Notes: generated by a model not told the origin, from the letters alone. Positions 47,901-57,645 are shown, numbered from the stretch's first letter. The stretch is DNA of 64,000 nucleotides from Bradyrhizobium sp. AZCC 2262 (GCF_036924535.1 NZ_JAZHRT010000001.1:5890001-5954000), one strand, 5' to 3'. Made by a program: numbers and translations.

Positions 47901-50301
47901 GTTCCTGCAAATCAATCCAGTCGCCGCATTGGGTGGCCTAAACCAGCTTGTCAATTTCTGCACCGAACGATGGGCGCATGAGGTGGCCCGCCAAGGCGGC
48001 TCTCCGACAAAAATCTCGTTCACGATGGCTGACGGCACGGTGCGGGAATTTACCGGTGATGGCGGAGTGTTTTCGTGGTCGCAGGAGAATTCCAACCGTA
48101 ACGGCCAGCTATTCTCTGCCCTTGCGGCGCTGGAAAAATGGTTGTGCAATTTGATCGATCAAGGCGTCGATATTGCACCCTATCTCGACGATCTCCTGCG
48201 CACATCCCACTCGGTCGCAGTGGTAGGGGTGCTTATCAACGTCGGAAAATACAAGCCCGACCTGTTCAAAGGTACTTTGAAGCCACTTCTTGGCGACGAC
48301 GGGCTCTACTTCTGGGACCATTACCGCGTCGATAATGCGGCAATGGGCGTGGATTTGTCGAGCTGGGCCCGAAGCGGTGAACTTATCTTCCAGATGGGCC
48401 GGGATTGGGTCTTGGCGCCATATCGGAAAGCAAAACTTCAGCAAATTGTGGCCAGCATCGTCACGCAGGACGACGGTGTCGCCCAGTATTTACTAGCCGC
48501 GACCGCCAAATGGAAAGCGCCCACGCTGGAAAAGGAGGCCGTCGAGTTTCGTATGTTAGTGGCCGAGCTTGACCATCGAAATTATGTGCGTGTGCCTGAC
48601 CCAGTCTCTGGTCAACACAAGGAGGAGTTTCAGTACCCGGCCGATGTGATGGGAGCCGCTCAGGCGTTCGACCAAGGAGTTAGCTTGGCTCGGCAGATCA
48701 ATGAGCTGCCGTATAAGTGCCGGTCGGCCCTCAACAGCGCGAAGGCGTTGACATCAAACTCGGGGCCATACCTCGCAGAGATGATGGACGTCGCAAGTAG
48801 CGACGTTGACATAAAGCTGACGGACGATTTCAAGAAAGTCGCACGCGTCGCGGCGGCAGCGACGTTGCTCCTTAAAACACCCGAATGGCTTGCCGAGCAT
48901 CCCAATGTCGCACAACGCGCGCACGCAATCATAAATGCCGTAGTGGACGGCATCGGCGCGGATTTCCAGGACGTTCGCTCACGCTCAATTCGCGGTGATC
49001 CAGAAATGGAATTCGCGGCACACGTCGTGGCTGAGAACTGGATCGCCACACCGTCCAAAGAAACCGACGAAGCCGTCATGCGGATTATGACTAGCGGCGA
49101 CGATGTCGCCGTTACCGTCTTATTTAGCCTAGCCTATCGCAGCAGGGATGCACTCAGGAACGCTTGGTGGCGGCTCCTCTCCTTGGCGTTGCTGCGCTCA
49201 GGCTTGTCCATCCTGGTCCCCAGATTTGGCGACGGAGACGATATCGAGCCTCGCTGGCAGCGCTGGTTGCGGTGGCTTCGAACACGGCGAATTTCGGGCA
49301 TTTCGGCGACAATGAGCAACATTGATCCGCTCAGCGTAGCAAAGCGCGTTGAGAACTTTGAACGGCGGCGATGGCAGCAGCGATATGCCCGGGATGGCCG
49401 CAGAGAGGAGATCAAACCAGATCGGCGAATGTCGGGTGGTCTGGACACACATTTTCTGCAGAAAGCCTTTGGATGGCTGTTTGTGGAGGGTGCCGGCCTA
49501 CCCGACCCTACCGAACAGGCAGCCCTTTTGGGTGCGTTCTGGTCCCACGAAGTTTGGTGTTTACGCGGAAGCACTGATGACAATGACGACGATTTCAAAT
49601 GGAGAGGCCAATTTGGCTACCCGATCGTGTGTGCGTTGGCACGCCTCGCGCTGCTTTCGCCGGCCGCCAAGGCCAACGCGATTTGGGAACAGGTCTTTGC
49701 GATTGGGCCAAGGGGCTATCAAGCCATTGGAGTGTTTCTCACGGAATGGTTCACGCTAATTAAAGAGCCAACCGATGTCGCTGAATTCTCGAAACGTTGG
49801 CGGCCAATGATCGCGTACACGCTCAATAACAAACAATGGGCGGCGGAAGGCAAGTGGTACTACGCTCAACGGCTGGAACGCGAGGTTCTTGGCTTTGGTG
49901 CCAGTGGTTTTATCACGCGCGTTCCCGGTCATGTAACCTTGATTGGTGGCATGCGAGACCTTTACAAGAGCTGGGCCGAAACACGCCTGCCTTCCAATCA
50001 AGATAACATGGCTGGGTTCTGCGGCTTCTTGAGCAGCGATGCAGGGCGTGTGCTGCGTATGGATGGCCTTCAATGGATCGCGGCTGTCATGTGCGCTACG
50101 CCCGAAACCGGCAAGTGGTACCGGGATTCCATCTCCAGTGCGTTCATGGGATTATTGGAAGCAGCCGTCTTGGAAGATGCCGACGAACTGACGAGGAATT
50201 CAGCCGCCCGGCAGGCCCTCGTCGATCTTACTGCGCATGCCGTAGCGCGCCAGTTGCCACGGGCGCTCGCGTTGCAGGAACGCGTGCGCCGGTTGCGCTA
50301 G
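44977..50301 (+). CDS. Very large STAND-like NTPase with N-terminal nuclease-like domain
   Basis: A 1774-residue protein from the ATG at 44977 (GGAG five bases upstream). After a lysine-rich tail (about residues 16-33), residues about 45-140 look like a PD-(D/E)xK domain: FRFEDQVAAWLLLQAL, HDDVLF and LSISCKSNE. An AAA/STAND-type NTPase follows with Walker A YGESGTGKSAL (about residue 343) and Walker B ILVIDAAE (about 406). The long C-terminal part is mostly helical, probably a repeat sensor. The plan recalls Avs-type antiviral STAND nucleases, but no subfamily is assigned. It meets the opposite STAND gene tail to tail with 11 bases between. Confidence 0.75.
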   Translation: MSCVVRYQNLAPGIEVAKKKQKKAKAAKKKKKATAATTRSTAGPGFRFEDQVAAWLLLQALSGQELPGVTGTVTRLQMQVNALGWQHDDVLFTTDAGPGDARHLSISCKSNEQVSANGLPADFVERAWKQWDPKGQHPMRRDADCLMLATRQRHNPFQATWSEIKSAAADADPALGLARIQATAKYRRIFDSVKTPATAAGLTVRDAEVLALIRHIEVMPLDFDIAGGQLQQLAENACRSLLVSSSLAEARALWIDLVGQAEKVRLSPSTLGVETLWQGLRTRYALKDHPDFAAAWRRLRAITADYRAEIQTTLPSNYALTRESDADRLKKAMANEPVCVVYGESGTGKSALVRMVLDSEFPNATQVWFGPEQLETALNEATRSTLGLMAPLLDVLRSSAKPETILVIDAAERLTDGCMVKTKGLIAALAANFSTIGCRVLIVGQSDAGVRGTLQQLAGSAPPPTVEIPRLEAKEVSEVLWATEGLRWLAAQDDAVEALRNLKALAWVIDGAALFQATSGAQQLSLTTIADRLWPYWTGNRPSLQRLLMKLGEREASFEHSFALTSFDSGEVTELNALPKACPLRSGSNNRFQFEHDLAADWARFQRLKQDSDDVKAWAALAGNPLWNNALRMLGQYLLRQPNGTRTQWDAAFEEAEQLHDTMPLAADVLLDALFLDPNAEAFLNERADMLFANGAKRLTRLLRRFEHVASVPGNQPSLPVGGLDISLYLEAQYRTPIYPRWPAIANFLTQHRDRIVALTSPVVAAVCERWLTTTPVGMPFRKEFAEIALASARELQYANEVTIVWYRDPEKAIYCAAFASAADLPDDVAQWALEMIQRRSFGADVVARIREFKRQEAEEHRKKLETDPKYRAEREERKRSFSPAFPSARKLPPWPLGPQRSVEKRFRETVLGSPLFQVLMRARPAAASEILVAAIVEDSPEEEYRSSIRIDDDLGIEYEHGSYPTVYWKSPFFAFLQINPVAALGGLNQLVNFCTERWAHEVARQGGSPTKISFTMADGTVREFTGDGGVFSWSQENSNRNGQLFSALAALEKWLCNLIDQGVDIAPYLDDLLRTSHSVAVVGVLINVGKYKPDLFKGTLKPLLGDDGLYFWDHYRVDNAAMGVDLSSWARSGELIFQMGRDWVLAPYRKAKLQQIVASIVTQDDGVAQYLLAATAKWKAPTLEKEAVEFRMLVAELDHRNYVRVPDPVSGQHKEEFQYPADVMGAAQAFDQGVSLARQINELPYKCRSALNSAKALTSNSGPYLAEMMDVASSDVDIKLTDDFKKVARVAAAATLLLKTPEWLAEHPNVAQRAHAIINAVVDGIGADFQDVRSRSIRGDPEMEFAAHVVAENWIATPSKETDEAVMRIMTSGDDVAVTVLFSLAYRSRDALRNAWWRLLSLALLRSGLSILVPRFGDGDDIEPRWQRWLRWLRTRRISGISATMSNIDPLSVAKRVENFERRRWQQRYARDGRREEIKPDRRMSGGLDTHFLQKAFGWLFVEGAGLPDPTEQAALLGAFWSHEVWCLRGSTDDNDDDFKWRGQFGYPIVCALARLALLSPAAKANAIWEQVFAIGPRGYQAIGVFLTEWFTLIKEPTDVAEFSKRWRPMIAYTLNNKQWAAEGKWYYAQRLEREVLGFGASGFITRVPGHVTLIGGMRDLYKSWAETRLPSNQDNMAGFCGFLSSDAGRVLRMDGLQWIAAVMCATPETGKWYRDSISSAFMGLLEAAVLEDADELTRNSAARQALVDLTAHAVARQLPRALALQERVRRLR

Positions 50302-50312
50302 GGCCGCGGCGT

Positions 50313-53300
50313 TTAGTGAAGTGTGCGGCGCATTACCGCAAACACGGTATCGGCCTTGATCTGAGCCGCGATCTCGTGTGGCTCGACGTGAACGTTATCC
50401 AAGGCGGCAAGATCGCTCCTGCGCCCGATCTCAATCAAGACAACAGACATTATGCGAAGCGCGTCAATAGTCCCCCTTGAATTGAACCACCTGTAAATTT
50501 CCTGGACAACGTCGTCGAGCGTTACTCCCGTGGTTAAGAGGCGTTCGAGATAATGGTCGACCCAATGTATTCTGTCCTTCTCGGCAAATTCATCGAGCGC
50601 CTTGAATGTGTTTTCTTCGCCAAGAAGTTCTGTGTAGCGTGGGTGAGATAGCCGGGAATCCAAGTGCTGTCGCCGGAACTCGAACCAACCCCGTTCGTTG
50701 CAACGTCTCCAAAAGTGATCGATCGCTAGATCACCTAAGAGATCAAGATACGGGACAAGCGCCTCGACTTGCACGAGGCGCGTCACGCCAGAACCGCCTC
50801 CCCTCTTTATATTGTAATGAGTGTCGATGAATTGCATGAGGGCCTTTGGATCGGGGCATTCCGCCATCGTTGCTGCCACGAGGGACCGAAGCTCTGGGGT
50901 CGCGACAAACAGCGCCGCTTGAACGAAATTTGGAACATAGCGAAAATGTTCCCAATGCTTCAGCAGGAGCTTCTCCGCGACATCGCTTGGCAGGCGAAGA
51001 AGATTCTCGGAGGAGATCCAGTCGCCGTCTCGTTCTTTTGCGTCCCAACTACGCTCAGCCGTTTCTGCCCGGCGCTGAAATGAGGCGTCGAGCGCCGCCG
51101 TCATGGCGTCTGACCATAGGTATCGGCCTGCTTGCCACCAGAACGATTCCCGTTCCGTTTTAAGTTTATCCAACAGGCTTGGAATGGCTTGGTGATCGCC
51201 ACGTTTCAGACGCTGGTACAATGCGGCGTCGAACAAGCCGTCGGTTGCATCAATTTGGCGGAGAATCTCCAGATCCCCCTCCGCTGCCGACGCTGACCAC
51301 AGGCGAAACGCCTGTTCACGAAGAAACGCGTCACACTCTGGCTCGGTCCACAAGCCTAGAAGCCGTGATTTTGACGGAGCGGACATCGGGCCGGGACCCC
51401 GCTGCCGATCAGGATCCCACCGGTCTACGGCTGTCATGGCGAACGGCGAGAAACCTCCGGTTTCTTGCAGCCTCCGTGCTGTATCTCCAAGTTGACGTGC
51501 AATGAATTCGACTGCATCTGGGTTGTCTATTTCATGCAAGAGATAGGTGATCGGCCAATTCAATTCCGATTGGTTCACGCGCTCAATCAGGTATTTGATC
51601 GCGCGAACTGGCGGTGTCTGGCGAAACGCGTACCGAACACCAAAGGCCGCCAAACTATCGCGGGGCGATGAGTGATGTTCCTTCTCCGGTTTATCGGGTA
51701 ACGCCGCCCACGCATCGCAAACCGGGCCCAGCACTCTTGCGGGATCGTCGGAACAGCACTCGGCGCCAGCCCACAGATAGTCCTGAAGGTGGTCGGCCCG
51801 CTCAGGGTCAATATTCCAACTTACCGCAATGGCTTCGTATAGGCTCGGGTCGGCAAGATGGCCTGCCAACCTAAGCGCTCCAGACCGCACCCCCTCGCCG
51901 ATGCCGGACTGTTGCAAAATCTCGGAAAGTCTAGACGTAAGATTCTTTCCGCACCGCATCTTCGCGTGTTCGATTTGACTATCACGCCAAGGAGCAAGTG
52001 AACCGAAATCGATCGTCTGGCAGAGTTCAATGCCTCCCCCAACATCCCCGTTGCGCAAGCGCGCAAATTGCGTGGTGGTGCCCCGAACAGGAAGGCGTTT
52101 CGCCAGCGCCACGACGTCGGGAGAGTCTGTCTGCGCTAATACCCCAGCCGCGTGCCACATTAGATGCTTCGTGGCCGCTCCGTAGCTACCCTGTCGGTCG
52201 AGCCACGTGTTGATTGCCTGCATGACAGGGTGGTAGTTGGGTGCATTTGGCTTTCCAAGCCGCCGCAGTGCGTAGAACAGCGCGAGCGGATTGGTATCGC
52301 GCGCCGCTTCGATAGATGCTGCGTCACTCGCTTGGTCGGCTAGCGCGCCGCCGATAACCTCGGCAAAGAAGGGATCGGCTAAAATGGAACCGTCGAGCGT
52401 ACGAGCGGTCATCATTTCGGCAACCGCAGAACTCAACAGCGACTCCCTCACCCGGTCGTGCCGAAAACGCAATCGGGCGTTAGCTGCTCCCGCGGCAAGG
52501 CGAACAATCTCTCCGTGTTCCAGCAGTCTGCGAATAATGTTCGTTATTCCCCCGGTCAGGCCGAACCAAGTGACAATATCGCTCCAAGCGGGCTCCAATT
52601 GCCGCCTCGCAAGCATTTGCTGGGATAATGCTGATAAGGTCGCGTGATAGTCAGGCGCGGTAAATTCCGGATGCTTGGAGGCGGCACGTGACAGGCTGGC
52701 CACTATAAATTCATCAACAACCTTATATGCATCGGGTGTTTTACTCAGATCATGCAGCGCAATGAGTAACGGATCGTGTCCGAGCGCATCTGCGATTGCG
52801 TTTGCGTCGATATCGGTCAGAATTCGGCCTGCAATCGCGGCGCGACGTTGCACGGCATGCCGGGCTTCCTCGGTTGTCAGCGGCGCACACGATACCGAGA
52901 GCGCCTCAACCCGTTTGCGCGCCTGGTCATTCAGTGAAAGCATTACCTCCGGCCAGAGCGGACAAAGAAGTTGCCACGTGCGGGACGTGTCGGCCTGATC
53001 ATTCTTTCCGTGGTTGTCCGGCCTGCTCCAGGTCGCAAGCTTTTCCGAGAGTTGGGCACCGCGTCCAGAGCGGTTGATATCTTCTACAACGATAAGAAAC
53101 GGATGGGTGCTGTCACAGGACAAGCGAGCTTCGTTGGCAGCATTCGGTACCAGTTGGGGATGAAGCTGGCGGAGCGCGGCATCAATTGCGTGGTCAATGT
53201 TGAGTGAAGTCTCCAATACCTCATGAGGAAGAATGATACCGAACCCGCCTTGACCAATGTGCTTAAGCAATTTTCTGTAGCAAGCAACGGATTTTCCGAA

Positions 53301-54014
53301 CCCCGATTCCGCAACAACGAATACGATGTCATTTGGCGCCGCCTCCAGGACCCGGTCGAGCGATCGATCAATCCACGCATTACTATGATCGTCTATCGGC
53401 TTAGAGCTATGTGCACTGTCGCGGGATAGCTTCGCTAATAGTTCGCGGGAAATATATTCGGGCTCAATGCCCAGATAGGTGTGACGTATCCATTGCCCTT
53501 CTGGTTTGTCCAAAAAGTGCGCAAGTCGTGACCGATGCCAAAGATCGACGGTGATCGCGTACTTTTGCGCTGCGTCGTTCAGGTCTTGTACGGTTTCGAT
53601 CGAGGGTTCTTGATTGGTCGTCAATACTAACGTCGCCTCAAGCTCAGGTGAGCGGCTGCGTTGATCGCCAACGATGCTCGCCGTTTTCACAAGGTCACCC
53701 GCTGGCTCTGTTGGGCGGCGGCCTTTTCGCGGAGTGACTGTTGCGGGGTCGTGCAACCATTTTGATTTCAGGTCCGAAGCTTTGGTCGTAGTGTGGTGCA
53801 CCGCAATGAGGTGGGCAGGATTTGCGCCTGGAACAAACGTGATCCCGTCGAGGGGAGATTTGACCGTCTTGCCATCAGCATTCACGCCGGGATGAACAAG
53901 TGCCGAATAGCGCGGCTCCGCTTCACGTAGAATCGCGGTCGCGAGGCGCTCGAAAAAGCCTTCATCCGATATTGTCGATAATAATTTTACCGTAGTATTC
54001 GACATTTCGACCAT
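50313..54014 (-). CDS. Large STAND-like NTPase with N-terminal nuclease-like domain
   Basis: A 1233-residue protein. Residues about 15-100 may be an endonuclease-like domain (FFERLATAILREAEPRY, SPLDGITFVPG, HLIAVHHTTTKASDLKSKWL), with possible acidic and lysine residues. The NTPase has Walker A AESGFGKSVA (about residue 235) and Walker B FLIVVEDINRSG (about 308). The remaining 850 residues are helical repeats. It lies 18 bases downstream of a small membrane protein gene and is convergent with the larger STAND gene. Start may be the second ATG at 54005. Confidence 0.7.
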   Translation of the reverse strand: MVEMSNTTVKLLSTISDEGFFERLATAILREAEPRYSALVHPGVNADGKTVKSPLDGITFVPGANPAHLIAVHHTTTKASDLKSKWLHDPATVTPRKGRRPTEPAGDLVKTASIVGDQRSRSPELEATLVLTTNQEPSIETVQDLNDAAQKYAITVDLWHRSRLAHFLDKPEGQWIRHTYLGIEPEYISRELLAKLSRDSAHSSKPIDDHSNAWIDRSLDRVLEAAPNDIVFVVAESGFGKSVACYRKLLKHIGQGGFGIILPHEVLETSLNIDHAIDAALRQLHPQLVPNAANEARLSCDSTHPFLIVVEDINRSGRGAQLSEKLATWSRPDNHGKNDQADTSRTWQLLCPLWPEVMLSLNDQARKRVEALSVSCAPLTTEEARHAVQRRAAIAGRILTDIDANAIADALGHDPLLIALHDLSKTPDAYKVVDEFIVASLSRAASKHPEFTAPDYHATLSALSQQMLARRQLEPAWSDIVTWFGLTGGITNIIRRLLEHGEIVRLAAGAANARLRFRHDRVRESLLSSAVAEMMTARTLDGSILADPFFAEVIGGALADQASDAASIEAARDTNPLALFYALRRLGKPNAPNYHPVMQAINTWLDRQGSYGAATKHLMWHAAGVLAQTDSPDVVALAKRLPVRGTTTQFARLRNGDVGGGIELCQTIDFGSLAPWRDSQIEHAKMRCGKNLTSRLSEILQQSGIGEGVRSGALRLAGHLADPSLYEAIAVSWNIDPERADHLQDYLWAGAECCSDDPARVLGPVCDAWAALPDKPEKEHHSSPRDSLAAFGVRYAFRQTPPVRAIKYLIERVNQSELNWPITYLLHEIDNPDAVEFIARQLGDTARRLQETGGFSPFAMTAVDRWDPDRQRGPGPMSAPSKSRLLGLWTEPECDAFLREQAFRLWSASAAEGDLEILRQIDATDGLFDAALYQRLKRGDHQAIPSLLDKLKTERESFWWQAGRYLWSDAMTAALDASFQRRAETAERSWDAKERDGDWISSENLLRLPSDVAEKLLLKHWEHFRYVPNFVQAALFVATPELRSLVAATMAECPDPKALMQFIDTHYNIKRGGGSGVTRLVQVEALVPYLDLLGDLAIDHFWRRCNERGWFEFRRQHLDSRLSHPRYTELLGEENTFKALDEFAEKDRIHWVDHYLERLLTTGVTLDDVVQEIYRWFNSRGTIDALRIMSVVLIEIGRRSDLAALDNVHVEPHEIAAQIKADTVFAVMRRTLH

Positions 54015-54032
54015 AGTTATGAAAGCAATGGT

Positions 54033-54293
54033 TTAGACAACGCCCAGCACCGAACCGATGGCGCTGAGAACTGCGGCGACACCTGTCAGCACGGCGGCGG
54101 TGCTGTTCAGTCGCGAGGATTCGTAGAACGCGACATGCCCGCTCATGATGTGCAACTCGGGTACGTCAGAAATCGAGGCCGCAGGGGTCTGGATCGGGAC
54201 GCGGCTTGCCCTCAGCCAATAAATGGCAGCCGCGATTGCAGTGCCTAAACCCGCAAAGGCAAAGGCGATAGCCAAGCAATGGATGATGTTCAT
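54033..54293 (-). CDS. Small two-helix membrane protein (86 aa)
   Basis: From the ATG at 54293 (GAGG at -10) the protein reads MNIIHCLAIAFAFAG, with transmembrane helices about residues 6-27 and 64-84. An extracytoplasmic or cytoplasmic loop with HIMSGHVAFYESS lies between. It precedes the 1233-residue STAND gene by 18 bases and may be its membrane partner. No family is recognised. Confidence 0.6.
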   Translation of the reverse strand: MNIIHCLAIAFAFAGLGTAIAAAIYWLRASRVPIQTPAASISDVPELHIMSGHVAFYESSRLNSTAAVLTGVAAVLSAIGSVLGVV

Positions 54294-54456
54294 CGGCAAC
54301 CTCGTCGATCTTCGCACAGAGCCTATAAAATCCCCGTCAGGGCAGCACTTACAAGCAGATTACATAGTCCCCGGCGGTCTCGTTTCATTCCCTATACTAG
54401 AACGATTGGGCCTGATTCGGTCTTTTCCAGAGCATCCTCGCATAAGGCGATCCGGC

Positions 54457-55794
54457 ATGGCGATGTTTGCGCGCCGTTCATTGCAACGCTTCCTGATCGA
54501 CCTCGAAGGCAAGCTGTCTTTCGAGGCGCGCCAAAAGCTCGTGCACGAATTAAACCGCCAGGATGCGTCGGCTCTTGGCTATGAATGGGAACTGGCGCTT
54601 CTGTTTGCGCTTAGCCGTGTCGGTCAAGTCACATATGAAGCTGAGTCGCAGCGGGGAACGCGCCGGCCGGACATAGCATTCGTGGAAGGGCAAGATGGGC
54701 CAATTCGCTTCGTTGCGGACGTTGCGACGATCTCGGATGCGGGTCTCGAAGCAGAAAACCCGGTCATGCGCTTTTCGCAGAGTCTGCACCGACTTAAGAG
54801 GAAGTGTCGGCTGCCGGGGGTATTGAACTACAACATCAAGGGAGATTCCGCAGGCCGCAACGACCGCGATCGCAAGATGCAGTTGAAATTGCCACGAATA
54901 GCCGACCTCGACCGGTTTCTGGAAACACACGTTGGACCGGAGTTCCGGCGCATCGCCGAGGAAAAGCTCGCGACGGCGACAATTACCGTCAACCAACCCG
55001 GGGTCGAATTTTCGGTTACCTATGCCGAAGGCCAACGATATAGCGGCGGTCACTACCCATCATACACTGCCGCTTACTCGCCGACGAGGAACCCTGTCTA
55101 CACCACGCTCAAGGCCAAGGCCCGCCAGCTTAAGCAATCTGGTGCGACTGATCCGTTCGGCATTTTCCTTTGCGACGGCGGATGCACGCTGCTGGCAAAA
55201 ACGGGACGGCAACCGCAGCAAGTTAGCGTTGACGAAGTCATCGCGGAATTCTTCCGGCAGAACTCTTCCGTCAGTTTCGTCGTCATTCTCGTATTCCCGC
55301 CGACGCGGGCCGAAGCTTTCACGGGCATTGTCAAAGAACTGAAAATCACCGGGCGCATTTATTCAAATCCGCGCTCATCAAACGCGCCGCCGGCTGACAA
55401 ACTCTTAAGTTTGATCAATCAGGGCCTTGCTGCACTTCCTCAACCAACAGCGACGCCACGTGACGCCCTCTATTGGATTGCCCGGTTAGAGGCCAACGAG
55501 GGGCGCACTATCGGCACCATTACTCACGGAGGCGGACTTATGTCGCAAACAATCAAGATTTCAGCACGCAAAATTCAGGAAGTGCTGGCCGGCAAAATAA
55601 CATCGCAAGAGTTGTTTTCCGAGTACGAGCGTCCGGGAGAACGGTTTCAGAATCCCTTCGAGAGGGCTCTACGCCTCGGCCAGACAATGGATGCAATAAG
55701 CCTCACCAAAATACCGGATGGAGACGACGACTTATTGGAGGTCAGGTTCAGCGTACCAGATCCTGCCATCAGCAAATTGAAAGTGAATAGCTAG
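54457..55794 (+). CDS. Nuclease-like protein (445 aa)
   Basis: A protein starting MAMFARRSLQRFL with AAGGCG upstream. It has ALGYEWELALLFALSRVG (about residue 40), RRPDIAFVEG (about 70) and RFVADVATISDAG (about 85). These suit a restriction-endonuclease-like fold with an acidic D and a (D)xA strand, although the usual lysine is not apparent. The C-terminus has a conserved-looking QTIKISARKIQEVLAG stretch followed by a short Arg/Phe-rich motif. Its stop overlaps the GTG of the HEPN-like gene, so the two form one operon. Confidence 0.6.
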   Translation: MAMFARRSLQRFLIDLEGKLSFEARQKLVHELNRQDASALGYEWELALLFALSRVGQVTYEAESQRGTRRPDIAFVEGQDGPIRFVADVATISDAGLEAENPVMRFSQSLHRLKRKCRLPGVLNYNIKGDSAGRNDRDRKMQLKLPRIADLDRFLETHVGPEFRRIAEEKLATATITVNQPGVEFSVTYAEGQRYSGGHYPSYTAAYSPTRNPVYTTLKAKARQLKQSGATDPFGIFLCDGGCTLLAKTGRQPQQVSVDEVIAEFFRQNSSVSFVVILVFPPTRAEAFTGIVKELKITGRIYSNPRSSNAPPADKLLSLINQGLAALPQPTATPRDALYWIARLEANEGRTIGTITHGGGLMSQTIKISARKIQEVLAGKITSQELFSEYERPGERFQNPFERALRLGQTMDAISLTKIPDGDDDLLEVRFSVPDPAISKLKVNS

Positions 55795-55952
55795 TGCCGA
55801 TCGCCATGCCCATTATCCCACCCTTTCAAGGCTGGCACGCTGCCCCAAGCCAGGAGCAACCCCGTGGGAAACAATCGGAGAAATCGCGAAAATCCGCCGG
55901 ACGCGGCATAGAAAGTTTGCAATCGCGTGCGGTTCAGCTTCATTCTCACAGG

Positions 55953-57129
55953 ATGAGCCCATCCACTTCGACACAGACAGCGAGTTATACCTACGCAAAC
56001 TGGCAGCGAGCCCTTCAAGGCAAAGCAGGCCAGGAGACGACAGAAGCTATGCTGTTTACGGATACGTGGATTACAGGCGAGATACCCGAGCTAGGCCCCT
56101 ATTCTCTCATCAATACGATCGCCCATGCAGGCAACCAGGGCGGCCGTATCCTTCGGCCCGCTGTAGTGATGCGCATCGCCCATCACTACGAGCCTGCGAC
56201 CGATCCGGCTTATCGGTCGCCGATGCAGAATGATTTCGAGCACTATCACGGCGGCGACTCTCTCGATGAAATGGCGGCGCTGGCCTCCCTCTTCCTCGGC
56301 ATACGGCTGAAAGCCGGAGGCGTGAACCGTGAATTTCGCGGTGAACAAGACCGGTTTGGGCGGCCGATGCAAATTGGCAGCAAGCCCGATCCGCAGCTTT
56401 TGCTTGAAGGACGGCCGCAGATTCCGCGGTTGGCGCTGTCGGTAAACCTAAATGCGGGCCTCGCCCCCTTGAATGACTTTCCAAATCGCACCGCCGAGCA
56501 GACAAACGCCCTTATCAAAGCGGCGCGCCAATACCAGCAGGCGGTTTGGATCGCCGATTCCGATCCCTCGCTTGCGTGGTTGATGCTCGTTTCCGCGATT
56601 GAGACGGCGGCTTTGGAATGGTCATCGGATGCAACGCCCGTTGAACAGCTTGAAACAGCCTTCCCCGAATTAGTGAAGCTGATTGCAGGAAGTGACAGCC
56701 CTGAACTTCTTGGTCCCGTCGCCGATATTTTGAAGCAGCTCACGCGTTCAACCAAGCGCTTCGTCGGGTTTATCGAGGCGTTCGTGCCGCCGCCGCCGCT
56801 CACGCGGGCGGAAACCTATGCCCAGTTTTCGTTTGCGCCGAAGGATTTGCGGAAGGCCATGGAGTTGATCTACGGCCACCGCTCGAAGAGCTTGCATCGT
56901 GGTACGGCTTTTCCATTGCCGATGTGCGAACCGCCCCGATATACCCAGTCGGCTGAAGTTCTCTTTAGCGTTCAAGAGAACGCCGCAAGGGCACGCTATG
57001 TATTCCCGCAATGCAAGCTGGAAGGCAGAGCAGACGCCGATGCTGCTGAACACATTCGAGCATATCGCGCGCGGTGCGCTGCTGAATTGGTGGAAGTCGC
57101 TTGGTCCATCCGAACAAACTGCCCCTTAA
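55953..57129 (+). pseudogene. HEPN-like protein gene with 3' frameshift
   Basis: In the main frame the protein starts MSPSTSTQTASYTYANW (ATG 55953; the frame also extends back to a GTG at 55794 overlapping the previous stop). It contains LIYGHRSKSLHRGT, where RSKSLH (about residue 310) fits a HEPN R-x4-6-H motif. After about 56960 the frame loses family character. The +1 frame continues with TPMLLNTFEHIARGALLNWW and ends at 57129, which fits the expected C-terminus. As written, the original frame runs on to 57293 with non-family residues. This is a one-base frameshift or a sequencing error. Confidence 0.55.
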
Positions 57130-57282
57130 ATCCTCGGGTGCGCTACCGGACCAACACCGCACCCGCTCACTCCTCTGGGTTTGGATTGTCCGCTTGGCGA
57201 ACAAATCCATTCGCGAGTGGTAATCCCGCCGCTGGCCGTAAGTTCGTGGGCGCGTCCTGGCCAAGGTCCGCATGGGTCATAT

Positions 57283-57645
57283 TCACCTCCTGAGGTCCGG
57301 CGGTTTCTCATTCCAGGGTCTGGCGCGCTCGATCTCTTTCATGACCGGCATATTCTCCGGCCGCCCGGGATATGAGAACTCCTCGCCTCGCAACCATCGG
57401 CCTTGGAATCTATCCCAAAACATCATGGCGTCGAGCTGTCCAAACTCATGAACGCACCACAGTCCGTCAAGCCGGATTTTTTCCCCTGTCGGGTCAAACG
57501 GGATGCCATTCAATCTGCACAGGGCAGTGATGCCGTCGTAGTGCGCCCGGATGTAACTGTCCTCTAACGCGACATGATACGGGCGAGGCGGCTTCCATCG
57601 ATAATTACCCGACCCTCTAGAATAAAAGCCGCGCCGCTGCATCAT
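57283..57645 (-). CDS. Hypothetical protein (120 aa), possibly the 3' half of a split gene
   Basis: Reads MMQRRGFYSRGSGNYRWK and continues with RPYHVALEDSYIRAHYDG and WDRFQGRWLRGEEF, giving a coherent aromatic-rich small protein. No domain is recognised. Its ATG overlaps the TGA of the upstream gene (ATGA). However, the frame also extends upstream through AITRIPEFM, which continues the upstream protein naturally if one base is restored near 57670. It is therefore either a coupled gene or the end of a frameshifted one. Confidence 0.5.
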   Translation of the reverse strand: MMQRRGFYSRGSGNYRWKPPRPYHVALEDSYIRAHYDGITALCRLNGIPFDPTGEKIRLDGLWCVHEFGQLDAMMFWDRFQGRWLRGEEFSYPGRPENMPVMKEIERARPWNEKPPDLRR

